Assembly (NCBI RefSeq): GCF_034350045.1
Contig: NZ_CP133781.1
Location: 3,272,501 to 3,336,500, forward strand
DNA: 64,000 bases
Direction: 5' to 3'
From: Pseudomonas sp. CCI4.2
GTDB lineage: Bacteria; Pseudomonadota; Gammaproteobacteria; Pseudomonadales; Pseudomonadaceae
A program made the translations under genes and the position numbers. The notes under the pieces are model-generated. The model ran no database searches. It had not been told where the DNA came from and saw nothing but the letters and a program-made list of their open reading frames with translations. Positions 1 to 12,945 of the stretch are shown here, piece by piece (position 1 is the stretch's first letter; each line of letters begins with the position of its first letter).

Positions 1-1721
<1,721 letters not shown>

Positions 1722-1860
1722 ATAACACCCAAGCAATTTGCGATGAAGCAAATTGAGGTGTGTGAAGACGACACAACCGAAAATTCGAAACCCACAGATC
1801 TATCACATCCCCATTCGCTGGCACGTGAACTCGCAGGAGGGCACGCACTGGCTACTGAAT

Positions 1861-1980
1861 TTCTTGACGACCATAGAGCATTGGAACCACCTGATCCCAT
1901 CCCGAACTCAGCAGTGAAACGATGCATCGCCGATGGTAGTGTGGGGTTTCCCCATGTGAGAGTAGGTCATCGTCAAGATT
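1861..1980 (+). rRNA. rrf: 5S ribosomal RNA
   Basis: A 120-nt 5S rRNA with the typical Pseudomonas core (GGAACCACCTGATCCCATCC, GGGTTTCCCCATGTGAGAG) and complementary ends (CTTGACGA at the 5' side, TCGTCAAG at the 3' side). It follows the 23S gene in the usual 16S-23S-5S order, and the exact ends are set by that terminal pairing. The spacer 1722-1860 holds no recognisable gene. Confidence 0.96.
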
Positions 1981-1987
1981 AAATTCC

Positions 1988-2024
1988 AGAACCCCTGATC
2001 GCTTACGCGTTCAGGGGTTTTGTT
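1988..2024 (+). terminator. Rho-independent terminator of the rRNA operon
   Basis: ACCCCTGA (1991-1998) pairs with TCAGGGGT (2011-2018) and is followed by TTTGTTTG. It lies 10 nt after the 5S gene, so it ends the rRNA operon. Confidence 0.9.
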
Positions 2025-2060
2025 TGTACGCAGCAAAAACCACGACGAATCCAACGCATA

Positions 2061-2090
2061 AAAAAACCACCATACAGGTGGTTTTTGTAT
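2061..2090 (-). terminator. Rho-independent terminator downstream of queD
   Basis: AAAAACCACC, a 5-nt loop and GGTGGTTTTT form a symmetric hairpin with A and T tails. It sits just after the queD stop on the minus strand and could work in both directions. Confidence 0.8.
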
Positions 2091-2101
2091 AACTGCCGAC
2101 C

Positions 2102-2458
2102 TCAGTCGCCCCGATACTCGCAGCCACTGGTGCACGTCTCGTGAATACGAATGGCCGAGAGCTCCGGCAGCAGAGGCTTCAGCTGTTCCCAAATCCATTT
2201 GGCCAACACTTCGCTGGTAGGATTTTCAAGACCGGGAATATCGTTTAAGTAGTTGTGATCAAGACGCTCGTACAGCGGCTTGAAGATCGCTTTGATTTCA
2301 GAGAAATCGCGAATCCAGCCGGTATGAGGATCAACCTTGCCCGCCAAATAGATAGCGACGCGAAATGAGTGGCCATGCAGACGTCCGCATTTGTGACCTT
2401 CGGGGACATGAGGAAGGCGGTGTGCGGATTCAAACGTAAATTCTTTAAAAATTTCCAC
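2102..2458 (-). CDS. queD: 6-carboxy-5,6,7,8-tetrahydropterin synthase (QueD)
   Basis: QueD converts 7,8-dihydroneopterin triphosphate to 6-carboxy-tetrahydropterin, the second step of queuosine and 7-deazaguanine synthesis in the cytoplasm. The 118-residue protein carries the PTPS/QueD fold signatures: SAHRL with the first zinc histidine (about H13), KCGRLHGH with the catalytic Cys24 and zinc ligands H28 and H30, and the C-terminal [13 protein letters not shown] choose the GTG start at 2458 because family proteins begin at this point ([15 protein letters not shown]); a longer in-frame reading to 2560 would add about 34 residues not typical of the family. The gene is single and is followed by its own terminator. 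Other queuosine genes are not in the window. Confidence 0.93.
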   Translation of the reverse strand: MEIFKEFTFESAHRLPHVPEGHKCGRLHGHSFRVAIYLAGKVDPHTGWIRDFSEIKAIFKPLYERLDHNYLNDIPGLENPTSEVLAKWIWEQLKPLLPELSAIRIHETCTSGCEYRGD

Positions 2459-2523
2459 AGTGTATTGAGCTCTAAAAATGGCATTCGCCAGGGCGAAAAA
2501 AGCAGAAGGGCAGTTTAGCAGCA

Positions 2524-3550
2524 ATGGTTTACCCGATGGGCGAAACAATGGAGCCAACACCGGGCCTGCATACCCAGTTTGAATTGGGTAACAGCGGCCA
2601 GTCGCTGCTGGTGTTGCGTGAGGACTTTCGACGGTTCGACCATTTGCTGTCCGTCACCCTGGCGCTGGACTACACGCCAGTTAAAGCCAGCTTCGATTGC
2701 TTTCGGCAAATTGGCATGGGCGTCGGAATGGCTGCATTGCTGTTAATGCTCGTACTGCAAGGCCTCACCGTTCGTAGGGCATTGCGGCCCCTTGAACGCA
2801 TCCGTGAACAGATCGCTCAATTGCACAGAGAGCAGCGTTCACAACTGGAGGCTCATGTTCCGGTAGGGTTGGAGTCTCTGGTGGCTCAGGTTAACCATTA
2901 CTCGCCCACACCGAAGACAGTCTCAAACGCTCGCGCAACGCGCTGGGCAACTCGGCCATGCACTCAAAACCCCGTTAGCGGTTTTGGTAAGCGTTACCGA
3001 AGGTGCAGAACTTGATGGGCAACCTACCTTGCGCAGGCTATTGCGCGGGCAGGTTGAACAGATGAGCTACGTCTTTCCCGCGAGTTGAACAGGGCGCGCC
3101 TTTCAGGAGACACGCTTGCGGGCGCCCAGTTTGACTGCGACACGGGGTTACCCAGCTTATTAGCGACACTACGCATGGTCCATGGCAGCCACCTTCAGAT
3201 CAGCACCACGCAGCCCCTGGATTGCATTTGCCCGGAGAGAGGACCTCCTTGGGTTGTTGGGCAACCTATTAGACAGCGCCTGCAAGTGGGCGGACGGCAA
3301 CGTCCACCTGACTATCATCCACCACTGGCCGACTTACTGCGTGGTGATTGACGATGACGGCCCGGGCACTCCCGAAACCCGTCGCGACGTCATGCTCAGT
3401 CGCGGCGCTCGGCTGGATGAGCAGGTCCCAGGGCATGGTTTGGGGCTAGGGATCGTCCGCGATATCGTCGACGCCTGGGGCGCACACCTGGAATTGGGGA
3501 CCAGCCCCTTGGGAGGGTTGCAAGTGCGCATAGAACTTCCTGAAAAATAG
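2524..3550 (+). pseudogene. Two-component sensor histidine kinase, truncated and frameshifted
   Basis: A decayed membrane sensor kinase. The frame starting at 2524 gives a periplasmic tail, one membrane segment (around MAALLLMLVLQGL, 2728-2766) and HAMP-like sequence (RRALRPLERIREQIAQL). The reading then moves to another frame, where the H-box remnant GHALKTPLAVLVSV is read (from about 2954) up to a TGA at 3086. It moves again for SRELNRARLSGDTL (about 3070-3215) and once more for the ATPase domain (REDLLGLLGNLLDSACKWA, DDDGPGTP, GHGLGLGIVRDI), ending at 3550. At least three frameshifts are needed, and the N-terminal sensor region and first membrane helix are missing. No response regulator is adjacent. 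The 5' end abuts queD on the opposite strand. It is almost surely non-functional unless the frameshifts are sequencing errors, which is unlikely for several in one gene. Confidence 0.85.
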
Positions 3551-3687
3551 TGGCTATTTGTGTTTTTTACCCATAAACAGCGTTTCCTGATGCCCCGACC
3601 GTTGAGGCTCAACTTTTTAACGCCGGGGCCGCTAACCAGACGAATGTATCAACTAAAACGCTGGATCCTGGATAAGAGTGGAAACTT

Positions 3688-5370
3688 ATGCGTCTCAATT
3701 TGAAGGCCAAAGTACTGTCACTGGCAGTGTTGCCAGTGCTCATTTTCGCGTTAGTGATTAGTGCGACCACCGTCATCATGTTGCAGGATCAGGCAAAAAA
3801 AGAAGTTGACGACACCCGTGAGCGACTCCTTAACGACGCAAAAGCAAATCTGGAAAACTTCGTTGCGGTAGCGCTGGGCGCGATCAAGCCCTTGTACGAT
3901 GCCTCCGCTCAAGGCGATATGGTGGCCCGCGCGCAAGTCGTGAAAATGCTCTCCGCTATTTCCTACGGCAAAGAAGGTTACTTCTTTGGCTACGATTCGG
4001 AGGCCGTTCGCCTGTTCAAAGGCAACAGTCCCGATGACATCGGTAAAAGCTTCAAAGACGTGCGTGACGCCAACGGCGTCTATTACAACCGCGATCTGGT
4101 AGCAGTGGGCAAAGCCGGGACGCATTACTTGCAGTATTCTTCGGCGATGCCGGGTAAGCCTCAGGAATTGATTCCGAAGTTGGGTTACACCGAGTACCTG
4201 CCGAAATGGGATATGGCGGTTGGTTCCTCCGTCAGCATTGCGGGCATTGAAGCCCAGGTAGCGGCTGTGGAGAAGAATGTCGACGAGCGCATGCACAACA
4301 TGTTGATAAGCATCGTTGGTATTGCGCTGTTGGTATTGGTGATCATTTCCGTCGCTGGGGTGCTGTTGACTGGCACGATTGTGCGTCCGCTACGCCTGAT
4401 GAAAGCCAACCTGGACGACATTGCCTCGGGCGACGGTGACTTGACCCGTCGGCTGAGCGTTTCAGGTGACGACGAATTGGGCGAGTTGGCAGGTTCTTTC
4501 AACCGTTTCGTCGACAAGATTCATGGTCTGGTGCGCCAGATCGCTGAGATGACCAGTCAGTTGTCTGGATTGGTCACTGAGGTGTCGGACCAGGCTCACC
4601 GTTCAGAAAAGGCCATGGACCGTCAGCGCCAAGAAACTGATCAGGTGGCTACCGCGATCAATGAGATGTCTGCCGCCGCCCATGAGGTCGCAAAAAGCGC
4701 TCAGGGCGCCGCGATTGCGGCGCAGCAAACCGACGCGGAAGGCCAGGCGGCCAAGCGTGTGGTGGACGGCAGCATTAAGCAAATTCACGCGCTGGTTAAC
4801 GATATTCGCAGCAGCGGCGCGTCGTTGGACAGCTTGCAGAATGATGTTTCTTCGATCGTAAGTGTTTTAGGAGTGATTCGCTCCATCGCTGATCAAACCA
4901 ACTTACTGGCACTCAACGCAGCCATCGAGGCCGCGCGAGCAGGTGAGGCGGGTCGCGGATTCGCGGTCGTTGCTGACGAAGTTCGGGCACTGGCCAGTCG
5001 AACCCAGCAGAGCACGCAAGAAATTCAGACCATGATTGACCGTCTTCAAACCGGAACGAAGGGCGCTGTTGAGGCCATGCGTCGCTCCAGTGAAGCAGGC
5101 GACGGCACCTCGGCGCAGGCTAACGAAGCGGGTACTTCACTGGACACCATTGCGGCGCTGATTGGCACCATCAACTCGATGAACGCACAGATCGCCAGTG
5201 CCGCAGATCAGCAAACCTCCGTGGCTGAAGAAATCAACCGCAGCGTGCACCAGATCGCCGAAGCGGTAGACAGCGTGGCCGACCAAACCCAACAAAGCGC
5301 ACAAACCTCCCGCAACCTGGCGGACCTGGGACAGCGACTGGGCAAACTCGTTGGCCAATTCCGTATCTGA
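3688..5370 (+). CDS. Methyl-accepting chemotaxis protein with single Cache domain (CtpM-like)
   Basis: A 560-residue inner-membrane chemoreceptor. Order of parts: TM1 (about residues 10-33), a periplasmic single Cache (sCache_2) domain of about 165 residues ([20 protein letters not shown] and [18 protein letters not shown] are typical), TM2 (about 207-229), HAMP (about 230-285), then the cytoplasmic coiled-coil signalling domain with the highly conserved hairpin tip near residues 400-440 ([20 protein letters not shown]). There is no C-terminal CheR/CheB-binding pentapeptide. In P. aeruginosa the chemoreceptor close to the nuo operon is the malate receptor CtpM; position and domain type fit, so a C4-dicarboxylate receptor is a reasonable inference, not shown here. 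ATG 3688 is preceded by GTGGAA. Confidence 0.9.
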   Translation: MRLNLKAKVLSLAVLPVLIFALVISATTVIMLQDQAKKEVDDTRERLLNDAKANLENFVAVALGAIKPLYDASAQGDMVARAQVVKMLSAISYGKEGYFFGYDSEAVRLFKGNSPDDIGKSFKDVRDANGVYYNRDLVAVGKAGTHYLQYSSAMPGKPQELIPKLGYTEYLPKWDMAVGSSVSIAGIEAQVAAVEKNVDERMHNMLISIVGIALLVLVIISVAGVLLTGTIVRPLRLMKANLDDIASGDGDLTRRLSVSGDDELGELAGSFNRFVDKIHGLVRQIAEMTSQLSGLVTEVSDQAHRSEKAMDRQRQETDQVATAINEMSAAAHEVAKSAQGAAIAAQQTDAEGQAAKRVVDGSIKQIHALVNDIRSSGASLDSLQNDVSSIVSVLGVIRSIADQTNLLALNAAIEAARAGEAGRGFAVVADEVRALASRTQQSTQEIQTMIDRLQTGTKGAVEAMRRSSEAGDGTSAQANEAGTSLDTIAALIGTINSMNAQIASAADQQTSVAEEINRSVHQIAEAVDSVADQTQQSAQTSRNLADLGQRLGKLVGQFRI

Positions 5371-5376
5371 TCTGCT

Positions 5377-5412
5377 CGGGGTAGGGCTGCAATGGCTCTA
5401 CCCCATCTTTTT
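5377..5412 (+). terminator. Rho-independent terminator after the chemoreceptor gene
   Basis: GGGGTAG (5378-5384) pairs with CTACCCC (5398-5404), followed by ATCTTTTTA. It lies 7 nt after the stop codon of the chemoreceptor gene. Confidence 0.85.
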
Positions 5413-5534
5413 ACTGGTATTTCCTCTCGTCTCTTCTCCCGTCCAAGGACCGAACAACAACGGCACTCGCTCGAAGATTGGCTGACTAATCAGTAAGTCG
5501 CGTTAACGCGGAGTCTTACTGACATGGATCGGAC

Positions 5535-6599
5535 ATGAACGAAACCACGCTGCAATACAAAACCTTCCTGGTGCTGATGGTGTTGGTCACCATCGCGTTC
5601 ATCTGGATTCTGATGCCATTTTATGGCGCCGTGTTTTGGGCTGTGATCCTCGGCGTCATCTTCGCGCCCCTGCAACGGCGGTTGCTGATGAAATTTGGCT
5701 GGAAGCGCAACCTGACTTCGCTCTGTACCTTGACCGTGTGCCTGCTGATCGCCATCTTGCCGGTCATCATTATCGGCATGTTGTTGGTTCAAGAAGGGGC
5801 AATGGTCTACAACAACATCGAAAGCGGGCAACTGGACATCGCCAAGTACCTGGCGCATTTCAAAGACGCATTGCCGCCGTACCTCAGGCACCTGCTTGAC
5901 CGAGTTGGAATGGGTGACTTGAATGGTTTGCGGGAAAAAATCGTCAAAGCGTCCATGGAAGGGAGTCAATACCTCGCGACCCAGGCCTTCACCTTCGGTC
6001 AGGGCACGTTCGATTTCGTGATCAGCTTTTTCATCATGTTGTACTTGCTGTTTTTCTTCCTGCGCGACGGGCACGACCTTGTGCGCAGAATTCGCATGGC
6101 AATCCCGCTGGCGGAGCCACAAAAGCGTCGTCTGCAGCTGAAATTCAATCGCGTGGTGCGGGCGACGGTGAAAGGTAACGTCGTCATGGCGGTGGTCCAA
6201 GGGGTGTTAGGTGGGCTCATCTTCTGGGTGCTCGATATTCCCAGTGCCTTGTTGTGGGCAGTGATGATGGCTTTTCTTTCATTACTCCCGGCAGTGGGAG
6301 CGGGCATCGTTTGGGCTCCGGTGGCGGCTTACTTCTTGCTCAGCGGCATGATTTGGCAAGGGGTGGTGCTCACACTGTTTGGCATCTTCGTCATCGGCTT
6401 GGTGGACACCGTATTACGCCCGATTCTGGTGGGTAAGGACACGCGGATGCCGGACTACCTGATCTTGATTTCGACCTTAGGTGGCATGGCGGTCTTTGGA
6501 CTCAACGGATTTGTCATCGGCCCGATGGTCGCCGCCTTGTTCATGTCTACGTGGGCCCTGTTCACCGAAGCGAAACAAACCGTGCACCTGCCAGGGTGA
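5535..6599 (+). CDS. AI-2E family transporter (PerM/YdiK-type membrane protein)
   Basis: A 354-residue polytopic membrane protein of the AI-2E transporter superfamily (Pfam AI-2E_transport). Seen in the sequence: two N-terminal helices (about residues 12-45), a helix near 65-90 (LTVCLLIAILPVIIIGMLL), a hydrophilic amphipathic middle, then a cluster of helices from about residue 155 to 340 with the family-typical FFLRDG at about 175 and LLPAVGAGIVW at about 250. Length fits the family (about 350). The name comes from one member (TqsA) implicated in autoinducer-2 export; most members have other or unknown substrates, so no substrate is assigned. It stands alone between two terminators. Confidence 0.88.
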   Translation: MNETTLQYKTFLVLMVLVTIAFIWILMPFYGAVFWAVILGVIFAPLQRRLLMKFGWKRNLTSLCTLTVCLLIAILPVIIIGMLLVQEGAMVYNNIESGQLDIAKYLAHFKDALPPYLRHLLDRVGMGDLNGLREKIVKASMEGSQYLATQAFTFGQGTFDFVISFFIMLYLLFFFLRDGHDLVRRIRMAIPLAEPQKRRLQLKFNRVVRATVKGNVVMAVVQGVLGGLIFWVLDIPSALLWAVMMAFLSLLPAVGAGIVWAPVAAYFLLSGMIWQGVVLTLFGIFVIGLVDTVLRPILVGKDTRMPDYLILISTLGGMAVFGLNGFVIGPMVAALFMSTWALFTEAKQTVHLPG

Positions 6600-6615
6600 C
6601 TTTCTAGTGGCCAAT

Positions 6616-6643
6616 AAAAAGCCCTGCAAATGCAGGGCTTTTT
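6616..6643. terminator. Bidirectional terminator between the AI-2E transporter gene and nuoN
   Basis: AAAAAGCCCTGCA / TGCAGGGCTTTTT, a perfect hairpin with A and T tails between two convergent genes. It can end both the AI-2E transporter message and the nuo operon. Confidence 0.92.
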
Positions 6644-6663
6644 AAGTGCGGGTGAATCAAAAA

Positions 6664-8133
6664 TCAGCTGACCAGTTGCAGGCCAGCGTGATGCACCATG
6701 TCCAGCAACGGTTGTGGGTACACGCCGAGGATGAACGCCAACACCGCGATCACCAGCAGCATCACGCCGCCGGTACGTTGTGCCCAGTTAAACGGGGCAT
6801 CGTGGCGGTGCAGGGTAGGTTCCACTAGAAACAGCGTGACCATCACTCGCAGGTAATAGAACAGGCCGATGGCGCTACCAATCACCAGCGTACCAGTCAG
6901 CCACCACAAGTGCGATTCCACACCGGTCGCGATGATGTAGAACTTGCCGATGAAGCCAACGGTCAACGGGATACCCGCCAATGACAGCATCATCACGGTC
7001 ATCACGGCTGTCAGGTACGGACGACGCCAGAACAGGCCGCGGAACTCGAACAAGGCGTCGGCATCGCGACCACTGTACGGCGAAGACATCAACGTCACGA
7101 CTCCGAAAGCCCCAAGGGTCGTAATGACATAGGTCACCAAGTAAACACCGATGGCTTCGACGGCAATGCCCTTGCTGGCTACCAACGCAATCATCAGGTA
7201 ACCGAAGTGAGCGATTGACGAGTAACCCAGCAGCCGCTTGAGGTTAGTCTGGGTTAAGGCCAGCAAGTTACCGATCAGGATCGACGCAACGGCGATCACT
7301 GCCATGACGGTGTACACCACACCGCTGCTGGCCGCCGGTGAAATCTGGAACAGACGGACCAGTACCGCGAATACCGCAACTTTACTCGCGGTTGCCAGGA
7401 ACGCCGCTACCGGGGCAGGGGCGCCCTCGTACACGTCCGGGGTCCACAAGTGAAACGGTACCAACGACAGCTTGAACGCCAGACCGACCAGCATCATCGC
7501 CAAGCCCAGCTGTGCGATGGGGCTGGGGTAGCCTGTAGCCGCTAACGCATGGCCGATGCCGCTGAAGCTCAACGAGCCTGATTCGGCATACAGCAACGCC
7601 ATGCCGAACAGCAGAAACGCAGAGCCGGCAGCCGACAGCACCATGTACTTGATGCCGCCTTCAAGAGAGCGCTTGTTGAAGTAGGCGTATGCCACCAAGC
7701 CATAAACCGGCACCGACAGCAGTTCCAGGCCGATAAACAAGCTTGCCAAGTGTTGCGCGCTGACCAATACCAGCCCACCGGCCGCAGCCATCAGGATCAG
7801 CAAGTAAAGTTCTTCGCGGTTACCCGGATAGCCTGTCGTCTTCTCGCCCAGATAGGCGTGAGCCAAGGTGACGCAAGCCAGCGTCGCCGCCAGGATCAGC
7901 GCCATGTACAGGCAAGCAAAGTTATCGATCTGCAACAGCGGGGTGACCACCAGCGGCGCTACTTTCATTGCTGGGTAGATTGACAGCAGCGCCAGGTTAA
8001 GACCGCCCACGGTGAGCAGGAAAGTTTGCGAGTGATTGCGACGCCATGCGATTCCCAGCATCACCACAACAACGGTGAGGCTGGTAATCAGCAGCGGCGC
8101 AAGCGCAATAAAGTGTTGAATCGTCAGGTCCAT
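6664..8133 (-). CDS. nuoN: NADH-quinone oxidoreductase subunit N
   Basis: One of three antiporter-like membrane subunits of respiratory complex I, forming a proton channel in the inner membrane. The 489-residue product is hydrophobic throughout (about 14 helices) and shows the proton-translocation family core ([20 protein letters not shown] and [18 protein letters not shown]). The start at 8133 ([15 protein letters not shown]) gives the normal family length; the longer open frame to 8289 is nuoM read out of frame. It is the last gene of the operon, 7 nt after nuoM, followed by a strong bidirectional hairpin. Confidence 0.97.
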   Translation of the reverse strand: MDLTIQHFIALAPLLITSLTVVVVMLGIAWRRNHSQTFLLTVGGLNLALLSIYPAMKVAPLVVTPLLQIDNFACLYMALILAATLACVTLAHAYLGEKTTGYPGNREELYLLILMAAAGGLVLVSAQHLASLFIGLELLSVPVYGLVAYAYFNKRSLEGGIKYMVLSAAGSAFLLFGMALLYAESGSLSFSGIGHALAATGYPSPIAQLGLAMMLVGLAFKLSLVPFHLWTPDVYEGAPAPVAAFLATASKVAVFAVLVRLFQISPAASSGVVYTVMAVIAVASILIGNLLALTQTNLKRLLGYSSIAHFGYLMIALVASKGIAVEAIGVYLVTYVITTLGAFGVVTLMSSPYSGRDADALFEFRGLFWRRPYLTAVMTVMMLSLAGIPLTVGFIGKFYIIATGVESHLWWLTGTLVIGSAIGLFYYLRVMVTLFLVEPTLHRHDAPFNWAQRTGGVMLLVIAVLAFILGVYPQPLLDMVHHAGLQLVS

Positions 8134-8140
8134 ATCGCTC

Positions 8141-9673
8141 TTACCGGGCCGAAGCAAGTTGAGTGAAGGCAGTGCCGAGCCATTGCTGCACGCCATGCAT
8201 CGTGGCGGCAGAGGTATCGAGGAACGGTTGTGGGTACACGCCGATGTAAACCAGCAATGCCGCCAGACCGAGCACCATGAGCAGCTCACGTGCGTCCATA
8301 CCGTGCAAGACTTCTTCCGACTTGGAAGGGCCGAAATAAGCGCGGTGGATCATGATCAACGAGTAAACCGAACCGAACACCAGACCCGCTGTAGCAATCC
8401 CGGTGATCCACGGGGAGTTGACGAAGGTACCGATCAGAATCAGGAACTCACCAACAAAGTTACCCGTGGCAGGCAGGCCCAGTGACGCGGCGGCGAAGAA
8501 CAGGCTGATTGCCGGCAAGTAAGCGATCCGCGACCAGATACCCCCCATTTCACGCATGTCACGGGTGTGCAGACGTTCGTACAACTGGCCGCTGAGAATA
8601 AACAGGGCCGCTGCCGAGATACCGTGAGCGAGCATCTGGATCACGGCACCTTGCAGGGCCAGCTGGCTGCCGGAGTAAATCCCGATCAACACGAAACCCA
8701 TGTGCGACACGCTGGAGAACGCGATCAAGCGCTTGATGTCGGTCTGCGCAAACGCCAGGAACGCGCCGTAGAAGATACCGATCAGGCCCAGCGTCATGGC
8801 AATCGGCGCGAACTCCGCCGAGGCATTCGGGAACAGCGGCAGGGCGAAGCGCAGCAAACCATAGGCCGCTGTCTTCAACAGGATACCGGCGAGGTCAACA
8901 GAACCTGCCGTCGGTGCCTGGGCGTGAGCATCGGGTAGCCAGGAGTGGAATGGCACCACCGGCAGTTTCACCGCAAACGCGACGAAGAAGCCCAGCATCA
9001 GAATGTATTCAGTACCCGGCGCCAGTTTGGTCTTCAGCAGTTGGGTGTAATCAAAGGTGATCACCCCGGTGCTGTTGAAGTGGACCATCACCAGGCCGAG
9101 GATCGCCACCAACATGATCAAGCCGCTGGCCTGAGTGAAGATGAAGAACTTGGTCGCTGCATAGATTCGGGTTTTCTTGCCGTCCGATGAGCTGTGACCC
9201 CAGAGCGCGATGAGGAAATACATCGGCACCAGCATCATTTCCCAGAAGAAGAAGAACATGAACAGGTCGATGGCGAGGAACACGCCGATCACGCCGCCCA
9301 GAATCCACATCAGGTTGAGGTGGAAGAAACCGACGTTACGTTGGATCTCCTTCCACGAACACAACACCGACAAGATACCGAGCATGCCGGTCAGCAGCAC
9401 CATTAGCAGCGATAAGCCATCGAGGGCCAAGTGAACGCTGATGCCGAAGCGGGCGATCCACTGCTGCTTGAATTCAACTGCCCAAGTAGGGTCGACGCCG
9501 GGCGCCGGGGCAAGATGGAAGTCACCGGTGCCCCACAGCCAAAGGCCGAGAGCAAGTTCCAGAGACATGGTCAGCAGCGCGATCCAGCGTGGCAGGGTGG
9601 CGCCGAAGCGCTCACCTTGCCAACACAGCAGGCCACCGATAAAGGGGATCAGGATTAGCCAAGGCAGAATCAT
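8141..9673 (-). CDS. nuoM: NADH-quinone oxidoreductase subunit M
   Basis: Antiporter-like, proton-pumping membrane subunit of complex I, 510 residues, about 14 membrane helices. Visible landmarks are the helix pair with the conserved Glu ([19 protein letters not shown], near residue 145), [20 protein letters not shown] with the channel Lys (about 235), and [17 protein letters not shown] (about 310). It is co-transcribed with nuoL upstream (39-nt gap) and nuoN downstream (7-nt gap). Confidence 0.97.
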   Translation of the reverse strand: MILPWLILIPFIGGLLCWQGERFGATLPRWIALLTMSLELALGLWLWGTGDFHLAPAPGVDPTWAVEFKQQWIARFGISVHLALDGLSLLMVLLTGMLGILSVLCSWKEIQRNVGFFHLNLMWILGGVIGVFLAIDLFMFFFFWEMMLVPMYFLIALWGHSSSDGKKTRIYAATKFFIFTQASGLIMLVAILGLVMVHFNSTGVITFDYTQLLKTKLAPGTEYILMLGFFVAFAVKLPVVPFHSWLPDAHAQAPTAGSVDLAGILLKTAAYGLLRFALPLFPNASAEFAPIAMTLGLIGIFYGAFLAFAQTDIKRLIAFSSVSHMGFVLIGIYSGSQLALQGAVIQMLAHGISAAALFILSGQLYERLHTRDMREMGGIWSRIAYLPAISLFFAAASLGLPATGNFVGEFLILIGTFVNSPWITGIATAGLVFGSVYSLIMIHRAYFGPSKSEEVLHGMDARELLMVLGLAALLVYIGVYPQPFLDTSAATMHGVQQWLGTAFTQLASAR

Positions 9674-9712
9674 GACGGGCTCATTTCCTTTCGCAAATTC
9701 GCAAGGTTCATA

Positions 9713-11566
9713 TCAGACCGCAACCAGCACGATGGCGCCGAGCACCAATACAGCGCCTGCAGCCATTGAAGCAGCGTACCAACGCAGTTGGCCGGTCTCG
9801 GTGCGGCTCATGGCGGTGTTGCCGCCTTTGACCAGACGCGGGATCAAGCCAATCATGTGGTCGAGCGGGTCTTTGCGTAGCACGTGGCTGATCATCAGAT
9901 ACGGCTTGACGAAGAGTTTGTCGTACAACCAATCGAAGCCCCATGCCGCGAACCACCAGGCCGAGAGGAAACGACCCACGTCGCTATCGGCAATGGCCGT
10001 CGCAATGCGGCGCTTGCCAAGGAACAGCATCGCCGCCAGCAGAATACCGGCCAGGGCGATGGCGCCAGAGGCGATTTCCAGGCTGTCTTTGGCGGCGCCA
10101 CCGGCATGCCCAACACTTTGCGGCAGCACACTGGCCAGCGGTGGAGTGATCAATGCACCGATGAAGGTCGACAGAACAATCAGCACCGACAGCGGCAACC
10201 AATGTGCAATGCCTTTACCCGCGTGGGCTTCAGTCTTGGCTTCGCCGTGGAAGGCGATGAAGATCAGGCGGAAGGTGTACAGCGACGTCATGAACGCACC
10301 GAACAGACCTGCATACAGCAGCGCGTGATTACCGCTGGCGAACGCTTCCCAAAGAATTTCATCCTTGGAGTAGAAGCCCGCAGTGATCAGAGGCAGAGCA
10401 GACAACGCGGCGCCACCAACGATGAAGCTGGTGTAAGCCAGCGGCAGCTTTTTCCACAAACCGCCCATCTTGAAGATGTTCTGCTCGTGGTGGCAGGCAA
10501 CGATTACCGAGCCAGACGCAAGGAACAACAGCGCCTTGAAGAACGCATGGGTCATCAGGTGGAAAATCGCACCCTCCCAAGCGCCAACGCCCAAGGCCAA
10601 GAACATGTAGCCGATCTGGCTCATGGTCGAGTACGCGAGGATGCGTTTGATGTCGGTCTGGACCAGCGCCGCAAAACTCGCCAACACCAGCGTGACACCA
10701 CCAACGATACCGACCAAGTGCAGAACGTTCGGTGCCAGCTCGAACAGACCGTGGGTCCGGGCGATCAGGTAGACACCGGCGGTCACCATGGTAGCGGCGT
10801 GGATCAACGCGGAAACTGGCGTCGGACCCGCCATTGCATCCGCCAGCCACGTTTGCAGCGGCAGTTGTGCGGATTTACCGACAGCGCCGCCGAGCAGCAT
10901 CAAGGTCGCGAACACGATCCAGAAGTCACCGGTGGCGAAGTGCTGCGGTGCGCGGACCAGCAGCTCTTGAATGTTCAACGTTCCCAGTTGCTGGAACAGA
11001 ATGAACAGGCCGATGGCCATGAACACATCGCCGATCCGGGTCACGATAAAGGCTTTGAGTGCGGCGTTACCGTTGTTGCGGTTGCTGTAATAGAAACCGA
11101 TCAACAAGTAGCTGCACAGGCCTACGCCTTCCCAACCCAAGTACAGGAACATCAGGTTATCGCCGAGGATCAGAAACAGCATGCTGGCAATAAACAGGTT
11201 GGTATAGGCGAAGAAGCGCGAGTAACCGGCCTCACCGCGCATGTACCAGGACGCGAACAGGTGAATCAGAAAGCCAACGCCCACCACCACACCCAACATG
11301 GTGATCGACAGGCCGTCCAGGTACAGGGCGAAGTTAGGTTCTAGGCCATCCACCGACATCCAACGCCACAGCACGTAAGTGACATGGCCACCTTCGGGCG
11401 GGGAAACGTTGAACTGGAAGATGACCCAGGCAGCAACAATGGCTGATAAACCAATGGAGCCAACGCCAATCAGCGCGGCCAGGTTTTCAGAGATTTTCCC
11501 GCGAGAAAACGACAGCAGCAGGAAACCAATCAGGGGGAATACGAATGTCAGAAAGAGAAGGTTCAT
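9713..11566 (-). CDS. nuoL: NADH-quinone oxidoreductase subunit L
   Basis: The largest antiporter-like subunit of complex I, 617 residues, distal in the membrane arm, with the long lateral helix at its C terminus. Conserved elements include [19 protein letters not shown] (about residue 130), [20 protein letters not shown] (about 230) and [20 protein letters not shown] (about 315). The start at 11566 ([15 protein letters not shown]) overlaps the nuoK stop in an ATGA, so the two are translationally coupled. The open frame reaching 11893 and the long plus-strand frame opposite this gene are shadows. Confidence 0.97.
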   Translation of the reverse strand: MNLLFLTFVFPLIGFLLLSFSRGKISENLAALIGVGSIGLSAIVAAWVIFQFNVSPPEGGHVTYVLWRWMSVDGLEPNFALYLDGLSITMLGVVVGVGFLIHLFASWYMRGEAGYSRFFAYTNLFIASMLFLILGDNLMFLYLGWEGVGLCSYLLIGFYYSNRNNGNAALKAFIVTRIGDVFMAIGLFILFQQLGTLNIQELLVRAPQHFATGDFWIVFATLMLLGGAVGKSAQLPLQTWLADAMAGPTPVSALIHAATMVTAGVYLIARTHGLFELAPNVLHLVGIVGGVTLVLASFAALVQTDIKRILAYSTMSQIGYMFLALGVGAWEGAIFHLMTHAFFKALLFLASGSVIVACHHEQNIFKMGGLWKKLPLAYTSFIVGGAALSALPLITAGFYSKDEILWEAFASGNHALLYAGLFGAFMTSLYTFRLIFIAFHGEAKTEAHAGKGIAHWLPLSVLIVLSTFIGALITPPLASVLPQSVGHAGGAAKDSLEIASGAIALAGILLAAMLFLGKRRIATAIADSDVGRFLSAWWFAAWGFDWLYDKLFVKPYLMISHVLRKDPLDHMIGLIPRLVKGGNTAMSRTETGQLRWYAASMAAGAVLVLGAIVLVAV

Positions 11567-11871
11567 CCGCGCATCTCGCTGGCAGCGTCGATATCGAGAG
11601 TGTGGAAGCGGCGATACAACTGCATCAGGATCGCCAGGCCAATACTGGCCTCGGCGGCCGCAAGGCTGATCACCAGAATGAACATGATCTGTCCATCCGG
11701 CTGTGCCCAACGGCTGCCGGCGACGACGAAGGCCAGAGCTGACGCGTTCATCATGATCTCCAGGCTCATCAGCACGAAGAGGATGTTGCGCCGCACCATC
11801 AGGCCGACCAGGCCAAGGCAGAACAGGATGCCGGCAACCGCCAGACCATGCTCTAGAGGTATTGCATTCAT
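11563..11871 (-). CDS. nuoK: NADH-quinone oxidoreductase subunit K
   Basis: Small membrane subunit of complex I (102 residues, three helices) that links the antiporter subunits to the quinone module. The family signature helix with buried glutamates is seen ([20 protein letters not shown], about residues 27-46) and a second Glu in [13 protein letters not shown] (about 70). ATGA overlaps with nuoJ before it and nuoL after it. Confidence 0.97.
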   Translation of the reverse strand: MNAIPLEHGLAVAGILFCLGLVGLMVRRNILFVLMSLEIMMNASALAFVVAGSRWAQPDGQIMFILVISLAAAEASIGLAILMQLYRRFHTLDIDAASEMRG

Positions 11872-12377
11872 GGCTTAGCTCCTTCGCTCTCACTGCGGCC
11901 GAGATGGAATGCCGTCACCGCCGCTGCAAGCAGCAGCATGGAGGCCAGTTCAACCACCAACAGATAAGGACCGAACAGGCTGATGCCCACGGCCTTGGCG
12001 TCTACAGTGGTGTGGCCGATGGCAGCGCCGGTGGAATTGTTGAACAGCACATACAACAATTCACCCAGCAACAGGACGCCGAGAATAACCGGCCCCGTCC
12101 AGATGCCAGGCTTGAGCCAGACACGTTCTTGCTGCACCGAGGCAGGACCCAGGTTCAGCATCATCACCACAAACACGAACAGAACCATGATGGCGCCAGC
12201 GTAAGCGATGACCTCCAGTACCCCGGCAAACGGCGCGCCGAGGCTGAAAAACGTCATCGCCACAGCAATCAGCGAAATGATCAGGTAGAGCAGGGCGTGC
12301 ACCGGGTTGGTGTTGGTGATCACCCGAAGGGTGGACACAACAGCGACGCCGGACGCGAAATAGAAAGCAAATTCCAT
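11868..12377 (-). CDS. nuoJ: NADH-quinone oxidoreductase subunit J
   Basis: Membrane subunit of complex I, 169 residues with five helices. The conserved third helix with the pi-bulge motif is seen as [20 protein letters not shown] (about residues 54-73). It overlaps nuoK by 4 nt and begins 9 nt after nuoI. The N terminus [20 protein letters not shown] is typical of the family. Confidence 0.96.
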   Translation of the reverse strand: MEFAFYFASGVAVVSTLRVITNTNPVHALLYLIISLIAVAMTFFSLGAPFAGVLEVIAYAGAIMVLFVFVVMMLNLGPASVQQERVWLKPGIWTGPVILGVLLLGELLYVLFNNSTGAAIGHTTVDAKAVGISLFGPYLLVVELASMLLLAAAVTAFHLGRSESEGAKP

Positions 12378-12386
12378 CTTTCTTCC

Positions 12387-12935
12387 TTAAGGCAGCAAGC
12401 TCTTCACGTTGATCGGCTGGGCTTCATTCTGCGCGGAGCCTTTAGGCTTACCGGCGATGGCCATACCGGCAACGCGATAGAAGTTGTAATCAGGGTTTTT
12501 ACCAGGGCCGGAGATCAACAGATCTTCCTTCTCGTAAACCAGATCCTGACGTTTGAACTCGGCCATTTCGAAATCCGGTGTCAGCTGGATCGCGGTGGTC
12601 GGGCAGGCTTCCTCGCAGAGGCCACAGAAAATGCAGCGCGAGAAGTTGATGCGGAAAAACTCCGGGTACCAGCGACCGTCGTCGGTTTCGGCTTTCTGCA
12701 ACGAGATGCAACCGACCGGGCAGGCCACGGCGCACAGGTTGCACGCTACGCAACGTTCTTCGCCGTCAGGGTCACGGGTCAGGACAATACGGCCACGGTA
12801 GCGGGGCGGCAGGTAAACCGCTTCTTCCGGGTACTGCAACGTGTCGCGCTTGCGGAATGCATGCGAGAACACCATCACCAAGCTGCGAAGCTGGGTGTAG
12901 GTGCCATGCACGATGCCAATTAGATACTTGAGCAT
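12387..12935 (-). CDS. nuoI: NADH-quinone oxidoreductase subunit I (8Fe ferredoxin subunit)
   Basis: Peripheral-arm subunit of complex I that carries two [4Fe-4S] clusters (N6a and N6b) and passes electrons towards NuoB. Both binding motifs are intact: [16 protein letters not shown] (about residue 63) and [16 protein letters not shown] (about 102). The 182-residue length is normal. It sits between nuoH (10-nt gap) and nuoJ (9-nt gap). Confidence 0.97.
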   Translation of the reverse strand: MLKYLIGIVHGTYTQLRSLVMVFSHAFRKRDTLQYPEEAVYLPPRYRGRIVLTRDPDGEERCVACNLCAVACPVGCISLQKAETDDGRWYPEFFRINFSRCIFCGLCEEACPTTAIQLTPDFEMAEFKRQDLVYEKEDLLISGPGKNPDYNFYRVAGMAIAGKPKGSAQNEAQPINVKSLLP

Positions 12936-12945
12936 GGTTATATCC

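Noticed and set aside
9884..11344. 486-codon open frame on the plus strand opposite nuoL
   Set aside because: It is antisense to a well-conserved gene, rich in Gln, Arg and His as expected from reversed membrane-protein codons, and has no domain.
11862..12923. 353-codon plus-strand frame across nuoJ and nuoI
   Set aside because: Antisense shadow of two certain genes with low-complexity composition.
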